Positions 26,045 to 39,100 of a stretch of DNA of 64,000 nt are shown one piece after another; within the stretch, counting starts at the first letter, position 1; each line of letters begins with the position of its first letter. The position numbers were made by a program, and so were the translations under genes. The notes below the pieces were generated by a model that worked only from the letters and a program-made list of their open reading frames with translations, had not been told where the DNA came from and searched no databases. Source of the DNA: Odiellus spinosus (taxonomy: Eukaryota > Arthropoda > Arachnida > Opiliones > Phalangiidae); assembly GCA_963920705.1 (NCBI GenBank), contig OY987226.1, positions 14,138,501 to 14,202,500 on the forward strand, written 5' to 3'.

Positions 26045-29029
26045 TTTTCGAAAAATGGGGCCTCACACTTGCCCTCTTCAGACGAAGCGTAATTAGCCTT
26101 CTCAGTTCGATAAACTCCGGTTAATTGTGATTAAACCTCGTTTAAATCTGATTAAACCGGCTAGTTACGCCTCGTCTGAAAGGGTATTAAAAACCTTTAG
26201 ATCTTAAACTGTGAAGTTAACAACATATCAATCGCAAATTTTCTCTTAGAAATAGCTTGGAAATCTTAATTTATACATTAACTAGCCCAACCAATCGAAA
26301 AACGTGTTGTAGTCTTGGTCAGTAGTTCCAAGAATATGATAAATAATAATTCAAGGAATGTCCTTGCAATCTGATGTTTTTTTCAATCAAGAAACGCAAG
26401 TTGAAACCCCGCCCATTTAGTGTTACTCCTCTTAAACGAAATATACATGTATGCCTAGTATTAAGAATGTTTTGCTTAGTAAGTTCAATTCAGATCGGTT
26501 TATTTTTCTGCCTCATTACTTTTAAAAGTATATTTTTAATTTTATTTTCTAATAATAATTATATTCAAAATGTTAAATCATATATTTTGGCTTGAAAATT
26601 TAACTAATTTCTCAAGTGGATGTAACAACCGATTTTATTAACCCTATAATAGATGATTACCATTAACTCAATTCCCCTTATTTTGAACGCGTACGTGTAC
26701 GTGAAGTTAATCATTATCACGTGACAAAAGCGTTGTGGAAGACGCGGTACATAGTACCCAGTTTATTGTCTCCGAAATCGGATATATATGTATTAAATTC
26801 TCTCAATTTCTCTTCATTGCTTCCATCTCAACGGACGTAAGACACAATCTATAGTATAGAGGTAGAGGGATGGATAAAACGTGTCCCCAGGGAGTAGCCT
26901 CGTTGCTAATTGATTTCGAGGAAGCTTCCTGACTTATATTGTTGACATTAACCGAGCAGCCTTACACGTAGAGTTCTAGCGAAAGAGCTAGCAATGTCTT
27001 TAGTCCTTTATAGAGCCATTTTGTTTAATGTCCGTTAGTATATAGAAGTTTCATCTCAAAACCTAAGATTCTACTGCTGCTGGTACAAAGATATTGTCTC
27101 TTCGCCTATATATACTTGTCTTAAGGTTTACCGAAACTCGAACTATTAAGTTCCGACCTTGTATACTTAACTGAATTATGCTGATATTATGCGTCAAAAA
27201 ATCTGAAATTATGCGTAATCAAGGGACTATACATATCGAAATATTCGAGAGGAAACCTGTTAACGTAAGTCGCGTTCACATTATCTAAACTTTAGTCTTA
27301 GTTGAGTCATATCGACCCAGGATTGTTTGACAGAGAAATCAGGTTTTTTCTTTGAAGTGACCAATTAATAGCACAATTTCTACATCCCGCCGGAAATCTA
27401 GATAGCAGACGCGTAAAAGCTCGTTTTCAATCTAGATTTGTTTTGGCCTGGAATTTCGTTTATTAGCGTCAAATTAAAGGTGAAGCTTAAAACAAGATTT
27501 CCGTTTAACCCATGTTAACACGCTTCAAACATTAATTTACAACGTCCGTAACCTTTCCCAGAATGTTCTAGAATGTTCCAGAAAAGTCTGGAGATGTCTA
27601 GATGTTTCTGGAAAGGGCTTGAAAGGTCTGGAAAGTTCCGGAAAATTAGAAAAAAAAAAAAAAAATTAAAAAAAATTTAGAATTCTGAGAAAATTCTGGG
27701 AAATTCTAGAAAACTCTTATGAATTTTCACGATTTTTTTGCTAGTATCTTTTGATGTAAGTTTCTTTTGGAGATGCGAGAGCAAAAGCTTGAAAAATGTT
27801 GATTGAAAACGGGGCTTAATTATATTATTCATAAATATAAAAACTTTTACTATATACTCGCCAGTTTAAATTTTCAGGACGCGTAAAGCTAGTTTCTAAG
27901 TAAACAATTCGTAGAGATAACGGATAGCGTAGGTTTGCACGCGCTGCGAAACTAAACTAAAGAGAGTGCCAAATGCTGGTCATCTAGTCTGCAAATAGGC
28001 GGAACTCAGAAATTTGAGTAAATTTTCAGTTTGTTTTGGAATTTCGCGTGTCATGCGGAGAAATGACCTTCAACGATTCTTCAAACACTATTCAAGCGTC
28101 CTCAGCTCTCAAATATTTCAGATTTGCCAAATTGCCATGCGCGAATGACATTCTCAAGTACCCCCAATAGGTAATGATGTCGAGAGAACCATGGAGACCA
28201 ATTGGTATGGTTCGACGCTCTGAACGCATTTTTAACATGCCAGTTCTTTATTCTTGCTATACCAGATTGAGTCCCCTAGAAACGAATTAAATTAGCCTGG
28301 CCACTCCCCTCTCCTCCATGATAAAATCGATGAATAAAATCACCTGAATTTCCTTTTCACCATCCCTTTAATACTGAAGATTGACCAGAAGATATCGTTC
28401 GCAGTCTCGTCTGCTTGTAACATTCCCTATATTATATTTGTTACAAATGAACTGGAATGTCCCCTCATTCCGCGCGCTCGCGACTAATGGTTTATTTTAT
28501 ACGCCCGATCTGTTATAATGGAACCCGATTGCCTTATTACTGTAATAGTCCGTTCACCGAATTGAATTGAATGAAGAAAACTTAAGATAAGGAGGTTCAA
28601 ACGGCAAATGAACCATTAGAAATTAACCCCTTATATTGCCTTCGACTTTATTCGTTATCTTCGCGTGAAATAGACAAAAGAGCGCGAGATTTTGGCGCAA
28701 AGTTTAGGAGGAGAGCTCGCGCCAAAATGCTCTCGATAAAGTCTTTGATAATTAAAATACCGTCCATTGTTCTAGTTCTCTCGCGCCGTTGTGAAATCGG
28801 GAATATTCCACGCGCGCGCGATGTCACGTTTAATAGAGTATAATACGGGAAATGTATTAGTTTAGATCAACGTAAAGGGCTAGAGACATGATTTTTGTGA
28901 AACATCCAATTTCGATATTGAAATATCAATTATGTTAGGAAAATCATTTATATCCGAAATAAAACGACAAGAAAATATTTTTGTAATTGGGAAAATAAAA
29001 TTGTTATTTTGACATCCACCACTAATTCA
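26045..29029. other. Unassigned intergenic stretch
   Basis: No recognised gene. A decayed TCTGGAAAGTTC-type repeat with poly-A lies at 27555-27720, and a short hairpin (GATTTTGGCGC with GCGCCAAAAT) at about 28690-28730. A 73-residue frame at 26374-26595 is hydrophobic and AT-driven; I do not support it. Confidence 0.5.
27561..27583 (+). promoter_or_regulatory. Five-unit heat-shock-element motif
   Basis: GAA-TG-TTC-TA-GAA-TG-TTC-CA-GAA, five alternating GAA/TTC units at perfect 5-bp spacing, is the consensus binding array of heat shock factor trimers. It sits in a decayed simple repeat and no promoter or gene is visible nearby, so function is unproven. Confidence 0.45.
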
Positions 29030-29130
29030 CCCCATAAAAAGATGCTGTGCCATGGGATGTGATTTAAACCCACAGTCTTCCGCTTACAATGCATGCAGCT
29101 ACTCTAACAATTAAGCTAGTCAATTAAGAG
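29030..29130 (-). mobile_element. tRNA-like SINE remnant
   Basis: On the minus strand there is a box-A-like TAGCTTAATTGTTAGAGTA followed by a box-B-like GTGGGTTTAAATCACA and then CAGCATCTTTT, the order of a tRNA-derived polymerase III promoter. A similar block on the plus strand (GTGGATTCAAATCTCACC...ACATCTTTTTC) occurs at 29265-29315. No tRNA cloverleaf is intact. Confidence 0.45.
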
Positions 29131-29155
29131 GCACGTTGATTGGTGTGTCTATTGA

Positions 29156-29443
29156 CAACCATGGTAAAATTCAGTTTGGGTTTCGTGCCTTTATCGAGAC
29201 GGTACCAAATCGAATAACCAAATTACGACAGATATTACAAAGGTACCCGCACATAAAGCGGGAGGGTGTGGATTCAAATCTCACCCGTGGTACGACATCT
29301 TTTTCACTGGTAGATACCTTTGTAACATATGTAACGGGTAATAACCAGACGCATAATTTGGTTAGCAACGTCATCATAAATGTATTCAATTCGGTACAGT
29401 CTCGATAAAGGCACGAAACCCCATTTTAAACTTTACAATGTTG
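29156..29443. mobile_element. 288-bp long-TIR element with 9-bp TSD
   Basis: Inverted ends of about 48 bp: outer CAACCATGGTAAAA against TTTACAATGTTG, inner TTTCGTGCCTTTATCGAGAC perfectly inverted. GTCTATTGA flanks both sides (29147-29155 and 29444-29452). Long ends plus a 9-bp duplication suit Mutator-like elements. The interior holds a tRNA/box-B-like segment. The frames at 29136-29408 and 29171-29389 are by-products. Confidence 0.82.
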
Positions 29444-29479
29444 GTCTATTGACATTCACTGTACCTTCCGTGTAGACTC

Positions 29480-29660
29480 TCGTGGCCACGGTAGATCAAA
29501 TGGTAGGGATGGCCACCCTGCTAGCGGAAGGTTGCGTATTTAAATTCCTTCCTGGGCCCGACGTAACATATCTATTGGACCGTACTACCCATCCCGTAAT
29601 TTGGTTAGCAACGTCGCCATGAGTGTTAAGTCTAATAAGCAGTTTAGAACCTCCGTATAG
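29480..29660 (+). mobile_element. SINE-like block related to the 29156 element interior
   Basis: A tRNA-like GTGGCCACGGTAGATCAAAT and GGTTGCGTATTTAAATTCC are followed by GTAATTTGGTTAGCAACGTC. The last of these is also present at about 29355-29374 inside the neighbouring element. Ends not resolved. Confidence 0.45.
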
Positions 29661-30678
29661 TGATGGCGCGTCCTAAGTCTAAATATAATTAAAAACGACA
29701 TTAGTGGCATGCGCTATCGGGTTAGCAACATCTGATCATGACGAAGTCAACTCGAAAACTATTTCGCAATAGAGAGATATACCTTCAAAAGTTTTCATTA
29801 GTTTTAAAATAATATATAGGAAATATATATATTATATAAATCCGAGAGGTTTGTTCTATCTGTTAGGAGTATGAAATAGAAACATTTAATTTTGAAGGAC
29901 TTCCCTAACCCTTTAAGGCCTTACTGACCTTAGTTCCATTATTATGGATGTATTAAGCCTTGCACAGCGAATTTACTCGGCTTTATTTTGCTTTTGCAAA
30001 TATTTCCATTTATTTGAAGCTTGAATATAATGAATGTTTGGGAAATTTGATGTTACGTTCTTGAGATATTCGGATCGTATCGCGTTACCCTAACCCCATT
30101 ATTTTGAATAAACAGCTACTACAGTGTGAATAAATATATTGTTTATTACGACGATAGCCTATGGCAACGCTTATTATACAAAAGAACATTTGGAATAAGG
30201 ACCGTATACTCTGGTTCCCTTTGTAGATTTGTTATATTGTTCCTTTTATTTGGTTTGTTTTAATTACTCTAGAGCGAAAGGTTAAAAATGCACGGTTAAT
30301 TACATCCTCTGAAGGAATCTAAATTTATATAAAGTATAAACAAGGGTTTTCTATAGGCAATTATGTTCATTCCAAGATTGTAAGTATATGTTTGAATTAT
30401 TCAACTTGATAAGGAAATTCCTCGGGAAATTCAAAGGGGAACTAGGAGTTTGAATCGTACGCATTTGAATTTTCTTTTCGGAATCATAATTCGTTAATTT
30501 TTAAAAATAATTATTGGATACGTTTTTTGTGGTTTAAAACAAGGCTTTCGCGTGTTTTTTCATGAGCTACAAATGTAAAATTATCGGAAAGGTAGTTAAA
30601 AAAAAACGATAATAGAGCCAATAAGAAGTTTTGTTAGACGTTGAGTGGTGGAGCTCTTCCATGGGCTATGAGTTGGAG
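29661..30678. other. Unassigned intergenic stretch
   Basis: AT-rich and non-coding by eye; nothing recognised. Confidence 0.5.
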
Positions 30679-31016
30679 CAGAAGTATATGAAACCCTCCT
30701 TTGAAGTCTACTACTCTAATGTTCGATATAGCGCTCCTCTCTGTATGGGTAAAATTCCCAATTTTACAAGATCGGAGGGGTCCTACTTCATACCCCCCCG
30801 TCCACGGAAAATTGGAAATTCTCGCTCTCCACAAACGACGACGTTTTTTTGACGAACTCCAAGGCTGCTAGATATATTCGCTCGACGAACTCTCGCTCCG
30901 ACAATATCTACCGTTAGGAGGCGTACGAATCTTGCTTTTTGAAACTAACCCATACAGAGAGGGGTAGACAAGACCAGGGAGTAATAGACTTCAAAGGAGG
31001 GTTTCATCGGCTTCTG
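30679..31016 (-). mobile_element. hAT-like MITE, CAGAAGCC family, reverse copy
   Basis: Same inverted ends as the copy at 20977, but the interior is in the opposite orientation. Flanks GTTGGAG (30672-30678) and GTTGGAA (31017-31023) are a 7-bp duplication with one change. The left end has a GTATATG substitution. Small frames at 30631-30852 come from this element. Confidence 0.85.
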
Positions 31017-31023
31017 GTTGGAA

Positions 31024-34006
31024 TAGTGTGAAGGCGATATAAATCCAGTATTTCTTCTATATTTATTTATGAGTTTCTGGCCTAACAAAACTCGCGATAT
31101 ATGTATTTATTAATTTATATCGGGAGCGATATTGGGAGGGGGGGGGTTCGTTTTGAAATCGTCAAATGAAATTAGACATTTTCACATTGAACCTATTTAC
31201 ATCAGTAAATAACTGTGACAGTTTGGATTATTTGATTTGACCGTTACGGCCCCGTTTTATTGACCGAAACCATTGTATTAAACCTATTGAAGGCAAGGCG
31301 ATAACCATTGATATGGCTTTAAACCTTCAGTAACCTCTCACTATGAAATATAAATACGCGGTTCTTATATTAAAAGTTCTGGATAAAAAGTAATAGACGG
31401 GATAAATTTAAGTTTGCAGCGAGTACAAAGCTACGATACCCACTATTTCTCACAAAAGAAAACTACGTGTTAGTGTAGTTTAATAGTTTACGTATGGTGA
31501 ATACTTAAAATGATAAATTTCCTGGAGAAGAATTTCGTTCGGGTTCTCGCCAGTTTGCTTTTTCAATTCCGGGTGTATCAACATTATAGTTCCGTTCCAG
31601 TCTCAGATTTCAACGTAGGCAAACTTATGGGAACTGTATAACCTATTGAAAGTATGTTAAAGATACGGAAATATTGGTTTCTACCACGATGAAGTATAAA
31701 ATTGAAATTGTCGTTGGAAAAAATGGTCGATAAGATAAACATTACAGACGAAAGAGTCGACAATTTTATTTTAGGGGGGAAAATGCGTAGGAAATATCAC
31801 ACTACCCATCGCCCTCCCCCTTTCACCCGCCTCTTTTTAATATTACTAAAACGTGATGGTTTAGTTTGTACCAGCTCCGGGAAAACACTTTTTCCAAATC
31901 TTTAATTTGACGTCCAGTCAAGTTTTTAAGGTCCATCTACCGAGTATCGGGTGTACTTGTACGAGACTAGTAAAATTGTTGCGTTCCTATAAGAGGTCAG
32001 AACTTATAAAGTGATGCTGCCACGAATTACAAATGTAATTTGAGTAATACTGAAAGTCTATCACTTTATTCCATAGAAGTAAACATCCCCCCGTACTTAA
32101 AGATAGCTAAAAAAAAGTCATTGCCCCTGTCTGGCTCGAGTGATTTGGACTCTTCCTCGAAATTCTGGTAATACATGTACCTTTTTAAGAGAGAAGTAGG
32201 ATGGAATGGAAAGCACGACTTTTAAAAATGTACCAGGATATAATAGCGAATAGCCCAGAATCCCGTTGTAAGTGCCACCTTGATGTAGTCGAAAGCCTTG
32301 AGCAGAAAATTGTTACCAGTCGCGGAATAGATGGCTTTACAATCCTACGTCCCGGTAGTAGAGTGCATTTGGGGTAAAATACACCTCCCTGCTTACCTTT
32401 TCAGATTAAGTAATATCCTCCAAGCATAGGTCATAGAAAAATTAAATAACCGAATATCAATAAAAATTAATATTTTATGATCGCCATCATAGAAATCTGA
32501 TTGTTGATTCTTGCTTGGTTATATACTGTTAATTTCGCGCGGTGTTTTTCCTGAACGTACTTAATTTTAAATAATTTAAACAATTTCTCTTGTAATGGAT
32601 CTTTGGTAACACTAAGCGTCTAAGCCTTGCCTACTATTTAACTCATCGTTCCTAGATTTTCGTAGTTCCTATTTTAGCCTGCTTTGCTTGCCGCTAGATG
32701 ACGCTTATGAAAGTCAGTTTGGGCAGTTTTCTCCCTCTTTTGTGATAAGTTTCCATTTGTTAATAGTGGTAAGTTTTTCAAATCGTCTGAAAAACTGGAA
32801 TCTGCCTTACTACATATTGTTTTTGCGAGCAAATCTTTGCGTAAATGTGGGATGCTGGTGATATCCAATATTGTCGCACGGTGACTCTCAAACTGTCACT
32901 TTGCTCTCTCTCTCTCTCTTAATTCATTTTGTCCGTGTTTTTCTTGTAGTCACTCCCCGCCGTATCTTATTTTCGCCACTTCCATATAACCCTTATGACC
33001 CCAGAACTTTAACCAGGGTTTATTTTTATCCCCAAGGCTAGCTAACATCCAAATATTTGCATGGGAGAGCCGAGAGCGACAGAAATCTGTTCTGTAAAGT
33101 AAAAAGAACCATGCAGTCCTATCATGAGGGATACTCGAGTTAGATCTTTCACAGAGACAGTTAGTTTTTCGTTGGAAAACCGGTTCTGGCGCGAGATACG
33201 CTTTACTTTCGCGCGGTCTCTTTCGTGAAAGTACCGAGTAGTCGGATACTGGTCATTACTGTTTGATTTTGAATTTTCAAGAAATTGAGATTTGAACTTC
33301 AGCTATTTTTGGAATTTCAATGTTGATTTCCCTTTGAAAACATTTAGCGAATTTGGAATTTTCGGCTATTGGAAAGATTTTAACCCAGAAAGTCCTACAT
33401 TTCATTTTAAAGAGTATCAAGAGGGATTTTTGAATATGGGTTTTAATAGTTTGCAAAATAAATCTTCCGAAAGAAGTGACATCAGTTTAAATCTTGAAAT
33501 CGAATATTTAAAATGATTCTTGTATTTAATAGTCAAAATATTTTTCATTTTACTTTCACTTTAATACAATCTAATGGGTTTAATATCATATAAAAAACAT
33601 ATTATAAATCATTTCGTATATTTTTTACTGCGTTTTGTTGTATAGACGAATAACGCGATTATTAAATCGATCTCTTGAAATAAAAATAAGCTATTCGAGG
33701 AAAACAAATTTTCGTGAGACGAAGTTTAAAACATTAATAGCTGAACCATTCATCCTTAATGGAAAAACGATGATTAGATTTATGATTCGCCTAGTTGTTT
33801 GCTCGCAAAAAAATGAGGATAATACGATTTAAAAATAAACGCTACCTAACATATATTCGAAAAGTAATCTGTTTAAGGGTAGTTATACGAAAACTATACT
33901 TTATCTCTGCGAAATTTAAAATAATGTATTAATGCGCGATAGTTAGCGCTTTTATGTAAACTGATCTTGAATGAGTTCAGAGTATGGTACTGCTCATCCT
34001 ATAAAC
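31024..34006. other. Unassigned intergenic stretch
   Basis: No recognised gene. Short dispersed pieces of a TTTCGCGCGGTCTTTTTC-type repeat occur near 32535 and 33205 (also near 6880, 8347 and 23480). Frames at 32674-32868 (-) and 33292-33516 (+) have no domain I recognise. Confidence 0.45.
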
Positions 34007-35055
34007 TTTCAAACGTCGGTTAAGCCTAGTTTCAAACGTCGGTTAAGCCTAGTTTCAAACGTCGGTTAAGCCTAGTTTCAAACGTCGGTTAAGCCTAGTT
34101 TCAAACGTCGGTTAAGCCTAGTTTCAAACGTTGGTTAAGCCTAGTTTCAAACGTCGGTTAAGCCTAGTTTCAAACGTCGGTTAAGCCTAGTTTCAAACGT
34201 CGGTTAAGCCTAGTTTCAAACGTCGGTTAAGCCTAGTTTCAAACGTCGGTTAAGCCTAGTTTCAAACGTCGGTTAAGCCTAGTTTCAAACGTCGGTTAAG
34301 CCTAGTTTCAAACGTTGGTTAAGCCTAGTTTCAAACGTCGGTTAAGCCTAGTTTCAAACGTCGGTTAAGCCTAGTTTCAAACGTCGATTTAAGCCTAGTT
34401 TCAAACGTCGATTTAAGCCTAGTTTCAAACGTCGATTTAAGCCTAGTTTCAAACGTCGATTTAAGCCTAGTTTCAAACGTTGATTTAAGCCTAGTTTCAA
34501 ACGTCGATTTAAGCCTAGTTTCAAACGTCGATTTAAGCCTAGTTTCAAACGTCGATTTAAGCCTAGTTTCAAACGTCGATTAAGCCTAGTTTCAAACGTC
34601 GATTAAGCCTAGTTTCAAACGTCGATTAAGCCTAGTTTCAAACGTCGATTAAGCCTAGTTTCAAACGTCGATTAAGCCTAGTTTCAAACGTCGATTAAGC
34701 CTAGTTTCAAACGTCGATTAAGCCTAGTTTCAAACGTCGATTAAGCCTAGTTTCAAACGTCGATTAAGCCTAGTTTCAAACGTCGATTAAGCCTAGTTTC
34801 AAACGTCGATTAAGCCTAATTTCAAACGTCGATTAAGCCTAATTTCAAACGTCGATTAAGCCTAGTTTCAAACGTCGATTAAGCCTAGTTTCAAACGTCG
34901 ATTAAGCCTAGTTTCAAACGTCGATTAAGCCTAGTTTCAAACGTCGATTAAGCCTAGTTTCAAACGTCGATTAAGCCTAGTTTCAAACGTCGATTAAGCC
35001 TAGTTTCAAACGTCGATTAAGCCTAGTTTCAAACGTCGATTAAGCCTAGTTTCAA
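34007..35055 (+). repeat. 23/24-bp minisatellite in three homogeneous blocks
   Basis: About 45 tandem copies of a unit TTTCAAACGTCG + (G/A)TTAAGCCTAG. Block 1 (34007-34380, about 16 copies) has CGGTTAAG. Block 2 (34381-34571, about 8 copies) has CGATTTAAG and is 24 bp long. Block 3 (34572-35055, about 21 copies) has CGATTAAG. Rare single-base variants are shared by neighbours (TTGG, TTGA, CCTAATTT). The 72-residue frame at 34354-34572 (-) arises because 24 is a multiple of three. Confidence 0.97.
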
Positions 35056-35628
35056 CTTAGGGAATATGTTTATGAAACATAACTATAAACTAATTAATGT
35101 AAAAAAGCATCAGTTATCAATTTTTTACAGTTCGTTAAGCAATAATTTAAAACCCCGATTTAAGAAGCAGCTTTTGAATATAATATGAGAGTTCATTTAC
35201 CCCTGTAAGTCGGCTGACCGAAAAGTCTTAACGCGCTACTGTGAAAAATCCATTAAGTCCTAAGCGTATGTGAAATACTTTATTTAAATAAAAAGGCATT
35301 TTTAATCAGCTTAAAATAATCTGAATTTTCTATCCATTATAGAATTTTGTATTGCAGGTTAAAGCTCGCATTATAAATAGCCGAATTTTCTAACGAATAT
35401 AAAATTTTACCAAACCAAATTTTAAGCCTTTTCATTTATATATTAAAGAAAGGTTTAAAATAAATTACTTGCACCAAAATTACTATAGCAAAAAATGTGT
35501 TTCAATCAGAATTCGAGTCTATTCCAAGGCTGCAACTGATAACAAAAGATCATAATATAAATTAACGCACAGGAACAGTATAATCAAACTGCAAATTTTA
35601 AGTCATCGCTAACCAAGCTCGAGCAACG

Positions 35629-35828
35629 TTCACACTAACGTATCACAACCGATTTTAAACGGTGAAATCTACCCGATATTTAAATAGCTTGGAAACGTTT
35701 TAAGCACCGTCATTTCACGCATAATATTCATAAATCGATTTATTATTTTGAAGCTGAATTAGTTTTAAACTGGTTCCCGAAGCAGTTTCGAGGAATTGAT
35801 TCAAAACGTTTTGAATTGCGTCTAGAAT
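35629..35828. mobile_element. Eroded copy of the ACACTAG TA-flanked family
   Basis: GTTCACACTAACG, TAAATCGATTTATT and CACGCATAATATTCATAAATC match 51292-51552. The ends are decayed. Confidence 0.5.
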
Positions 35829-35925
35829 AAACAATTTCTCTATACGAGAAGTATTCCTGCAGTATACTTATCAATGCTTTTACCAATCAGACGCAAATTT
35901 TCCCAAACGTTCTGTGGCATTTAAA

Positions 35926-36195
35926 ACTTATCCATAAAACAGGCTTAAATGGATTCATTGAGATCCTGAATTAATCATCGACCAATGAGCAAAAGTTCGT
36001 CGTTAAGACGAGGTATCCATAAGACTTCCAATAACATTCTATTGGTCGCTGATTCATCAATACGAATCCAGCTAAGCCTATTTAAAATTTATTTCTAGTT
36101 TAATGTTTGTTTGTAATTTTTTTACTTATGGATTGGGCCTATTTAAACGATAAAGAATCGATAAAAAAAATCACTTGTTGTTAGGTTTTATTCTC
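35926..36195. mobile_element. Foldback MITE, GGGAGAATGCAACC family, partial copy
   Basis: Inner left arm plus complete right arm (ATAAAGAATCGATAAAAAAA, TCACTTGTTGTTAGG). The outer left arm is missing. Confidence 0.8.
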
Positions 36196-39100
36196 GCTAG
36201 CATAAACACGCTATTTCTCCATAAAATTTAACATATTTTTCCGGAGTATACGATCAAAATCGTATTAAAAATCGTATTTGAATCCTCGATTTTCGATTCG
36301 TCTGTAAAAAAGTGGTAGAAAAAATCCTTTAGATCCGTAGTAATCTATTTATAGCGTAAGCTCGTGAATTTTGCAATGTTATTCGATGCCATAGTCAAAA
36401 CTGCTTTCTGAAGATTACCCATAAACTCTCTCGAATATATAGATTACCCCGCTTCTAAAGGCCGAAACGTATTATTCACGCCAGTCAGGTCTATTTCAAA
36501 TCCATAAAATTTACATTACCGTATTTCCATAGCGAGGATAAATAAAATGAAACGAGTTTTCTAGCAGATTTTTTGGCGTTTACGTTTTTGCGAGACTAAA
36601 AACATCGCATTTTATTGTTATTCGACTGAATGTGAGATTAACTTTCTTTGTACTGTATATTAATGGAAATTCTTTTTTCAAATATGTTTTAAAATGATTT
36701 CAAGTGAGGCTTTCACCTTTTTTTTATCGAAGATTATATTTTAGTATATATATAGTATTAAAAGCTTCATTCAAAATTTTAAACATCTGGGATTATAAGT
36801 AGGCTAAGACTTGGCCCTCTCACAAATGAATGAATGAATTAATTAATTATGATTTAAATGAAAAAGAAAATTTGAAATGTTAAAAATATATTTCATTTTT
36901 TTATGGAACGTAATTAAGTATAGGTTTCGAAAATGAATGGCGAGTGTTTCTGTATTAGACCGCGACCGTATCAAGTGATAAAACGCATGAGAATCAACTG
37001 TTGGCTCTATAATAGCCACTGTAAAATAGTGATGACGTAATATTTCGGATAATGTATCTTTTCAAAAGTTTCCAAGATGGCGATTATGAAATTAATATAT
37101 TTACTTAGCACGGAAAGACCTCCAAACTGCGGGCATAATATCCACGCAACCATAGTAGTGACGTAGTATTTCGAGGAATTTGTGTTTTGACAATTTAATG
37201 AAGATGGCGATTAATATATTTTATGATGCTTATGTATGTATTTTGAATCGTTTTTAATGATCTTTCCAAAACTGCTACTCAATACCATTGGGAGCTCATA
37301 AAAATTCATGACAGCCTTACCATAAAGAAGTGTTTTTCATTGGTGACTACAGAAATTCATAAATAAACTAAGTATTATTATATTGGGAGTTATTGCCTTT
37401 ATTCCGATTCATAGCCCATGGAAGGGAGCCACCCCTCAACACCTAACAAAACTTTATAAATATCCTATTGGGTCTCTTGAATTGTCATATTTGGTTGCCC
37501 TGGCTATGACCCAATTTTCCCAAGGAAAATAATACCTAAAATCCTTCCTAATCCTTCTCCCATATAGAAAAGGTTCGGGAACTATGACGCTCCCAAATAT
37601 TATGACGATCTATATTTATGAGTTTCTGATCACTATTTGGTTCCTATTTGTTATATAAAAGAGTTTAAATTTTTTCCCTTTTTATTCCTGATTTTATATT
37701 CCAATTTTAATCTTAAAACTGTTATAATTAAACCTCGTGAGCTGGAGGTGGTCGGGTTTACTTTTACAACTCGTATATAACTTGAAATTTTTTTGCCTCT
37801 AAGCTACCCGTATTATAAATATACTATCTAGGCATAAGCTTAAACCGTCGAATGAAGTTAAAAGGAATATTTCATCCCTTTTGAAGAAAATAAAAAATGG
37901 TTACACATTATTTTGTTTCGAGCCCCATAGCCAGCCTTCAGTCTCTTCATCCTGGAAGCGCGTTTTAGCGATAAGGCCTTTGTTCCCTTCGCGTGCTCTC
38001 GTACCATCTTGGCTATAGCTGCTTTTTCTCTCTCCCATATACTTTATCTGTTTAGAATTACAAATTAGTCTTTTTTTTTCTTCTTTTTTTGGTTCCGCTA
38101 TTGCTTAAAAATCTCTTCCCCGGGCTTTTCAGGCCTTATTTTTTACCATTTCTTCCTTCGAGAGATTCTAGTATATGGGTAACTTAAAATGGTTGAATAT
38201 TTTCATCGTAAAACTGGCTTTTCAATGCAAATCTTTGGTCATTCTAAGGTTGTAAGGAAGCGTGGCTTCTATCCGCTCCTAGCACGCAGTTTCTTCTCCG
38301 AGTTTCTACTCTCGCTTCATATTTAAATGTGATATTTATGACAGAGCCTATGGCGTTCGCCTCGAGTTAAAAAAAAATACGAAATTTATATATTTTTCTC
38401 CTTTGGTGTTTATGTGAAATGGGTTTTTGGGATTATCCTGTCCTTCTGTATTCGTAAGATACTAAGTTTACAATAGTTTAGGTTTAAACTGCGATCTTTT
38501 ATGATACTTTAAAGGTTTTAAAGTATACTCACGCAACCTGACTCTATTTGGGCGACTTCAAATTGTTGTCGCGTGACGTTGGTTTTACTTCTAATTTCAA
38601 TGCGCTCCTAAAGTATAACGAAAGAAATCGTCTTTCTCGTTCATTTTTATTTATATTTAAAAAAATGTTAAATATTTTTGTGTTTTTGAAATGGTCACCC
38701 TGATACCGAATCTGCAGAATTGTCTCTAATTCTTCGGAAGTCGTGTTGTTCTTAAGAATTCTAATGTCAAGGGAAATTCATTGAATTTGAATTTTAAAAT
38801 CTATAGTTATTTAATTTAAAGATTAAATTGAGGTCAGGAAACTTTGACGATTTAAGGTCATGGTAATTAGGGCATTTGAAGATAGACTCCAAGATCATAC
38901 CAGTAAAAGAAGGAATTTTAGACTAAGATCCTATCAGTAAACATAGGGAATTGAAGATTTGACTTAAAAAGGTGAATATACTTTTAGGATTAACTTCAGG
39001 CTCATAATAAAGATAGCGAATTTGAAATAAACTCGAAGGTCACGGTAAAATCAGGAAAGAATAGCCTTTTATATGATTATGATGAAATCGGGAACCAAGG

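Noticed and set aside
29136..29408. 90-residue plus-strand frame
   Set aside because: Falls inside a TIR element and includes both of its inverted ends.
29486..29560. Functional tRNA gene
   Set aside because: Box-like motifs are present but the acceptor, D and T stems do not pair into a cloverleaf.
34354..34572. 72-residue frame of GLNRRLKL repeats on the minus strand
   Set aside because: Produced by the 24-bp block of the minisatellite; the frame closes where the unit becomes 23 bp.
34007..35055. CRISPR-like regular repeat array
   Set aside because: Units are directly adjacent with no unique spacers, in an animal genome.
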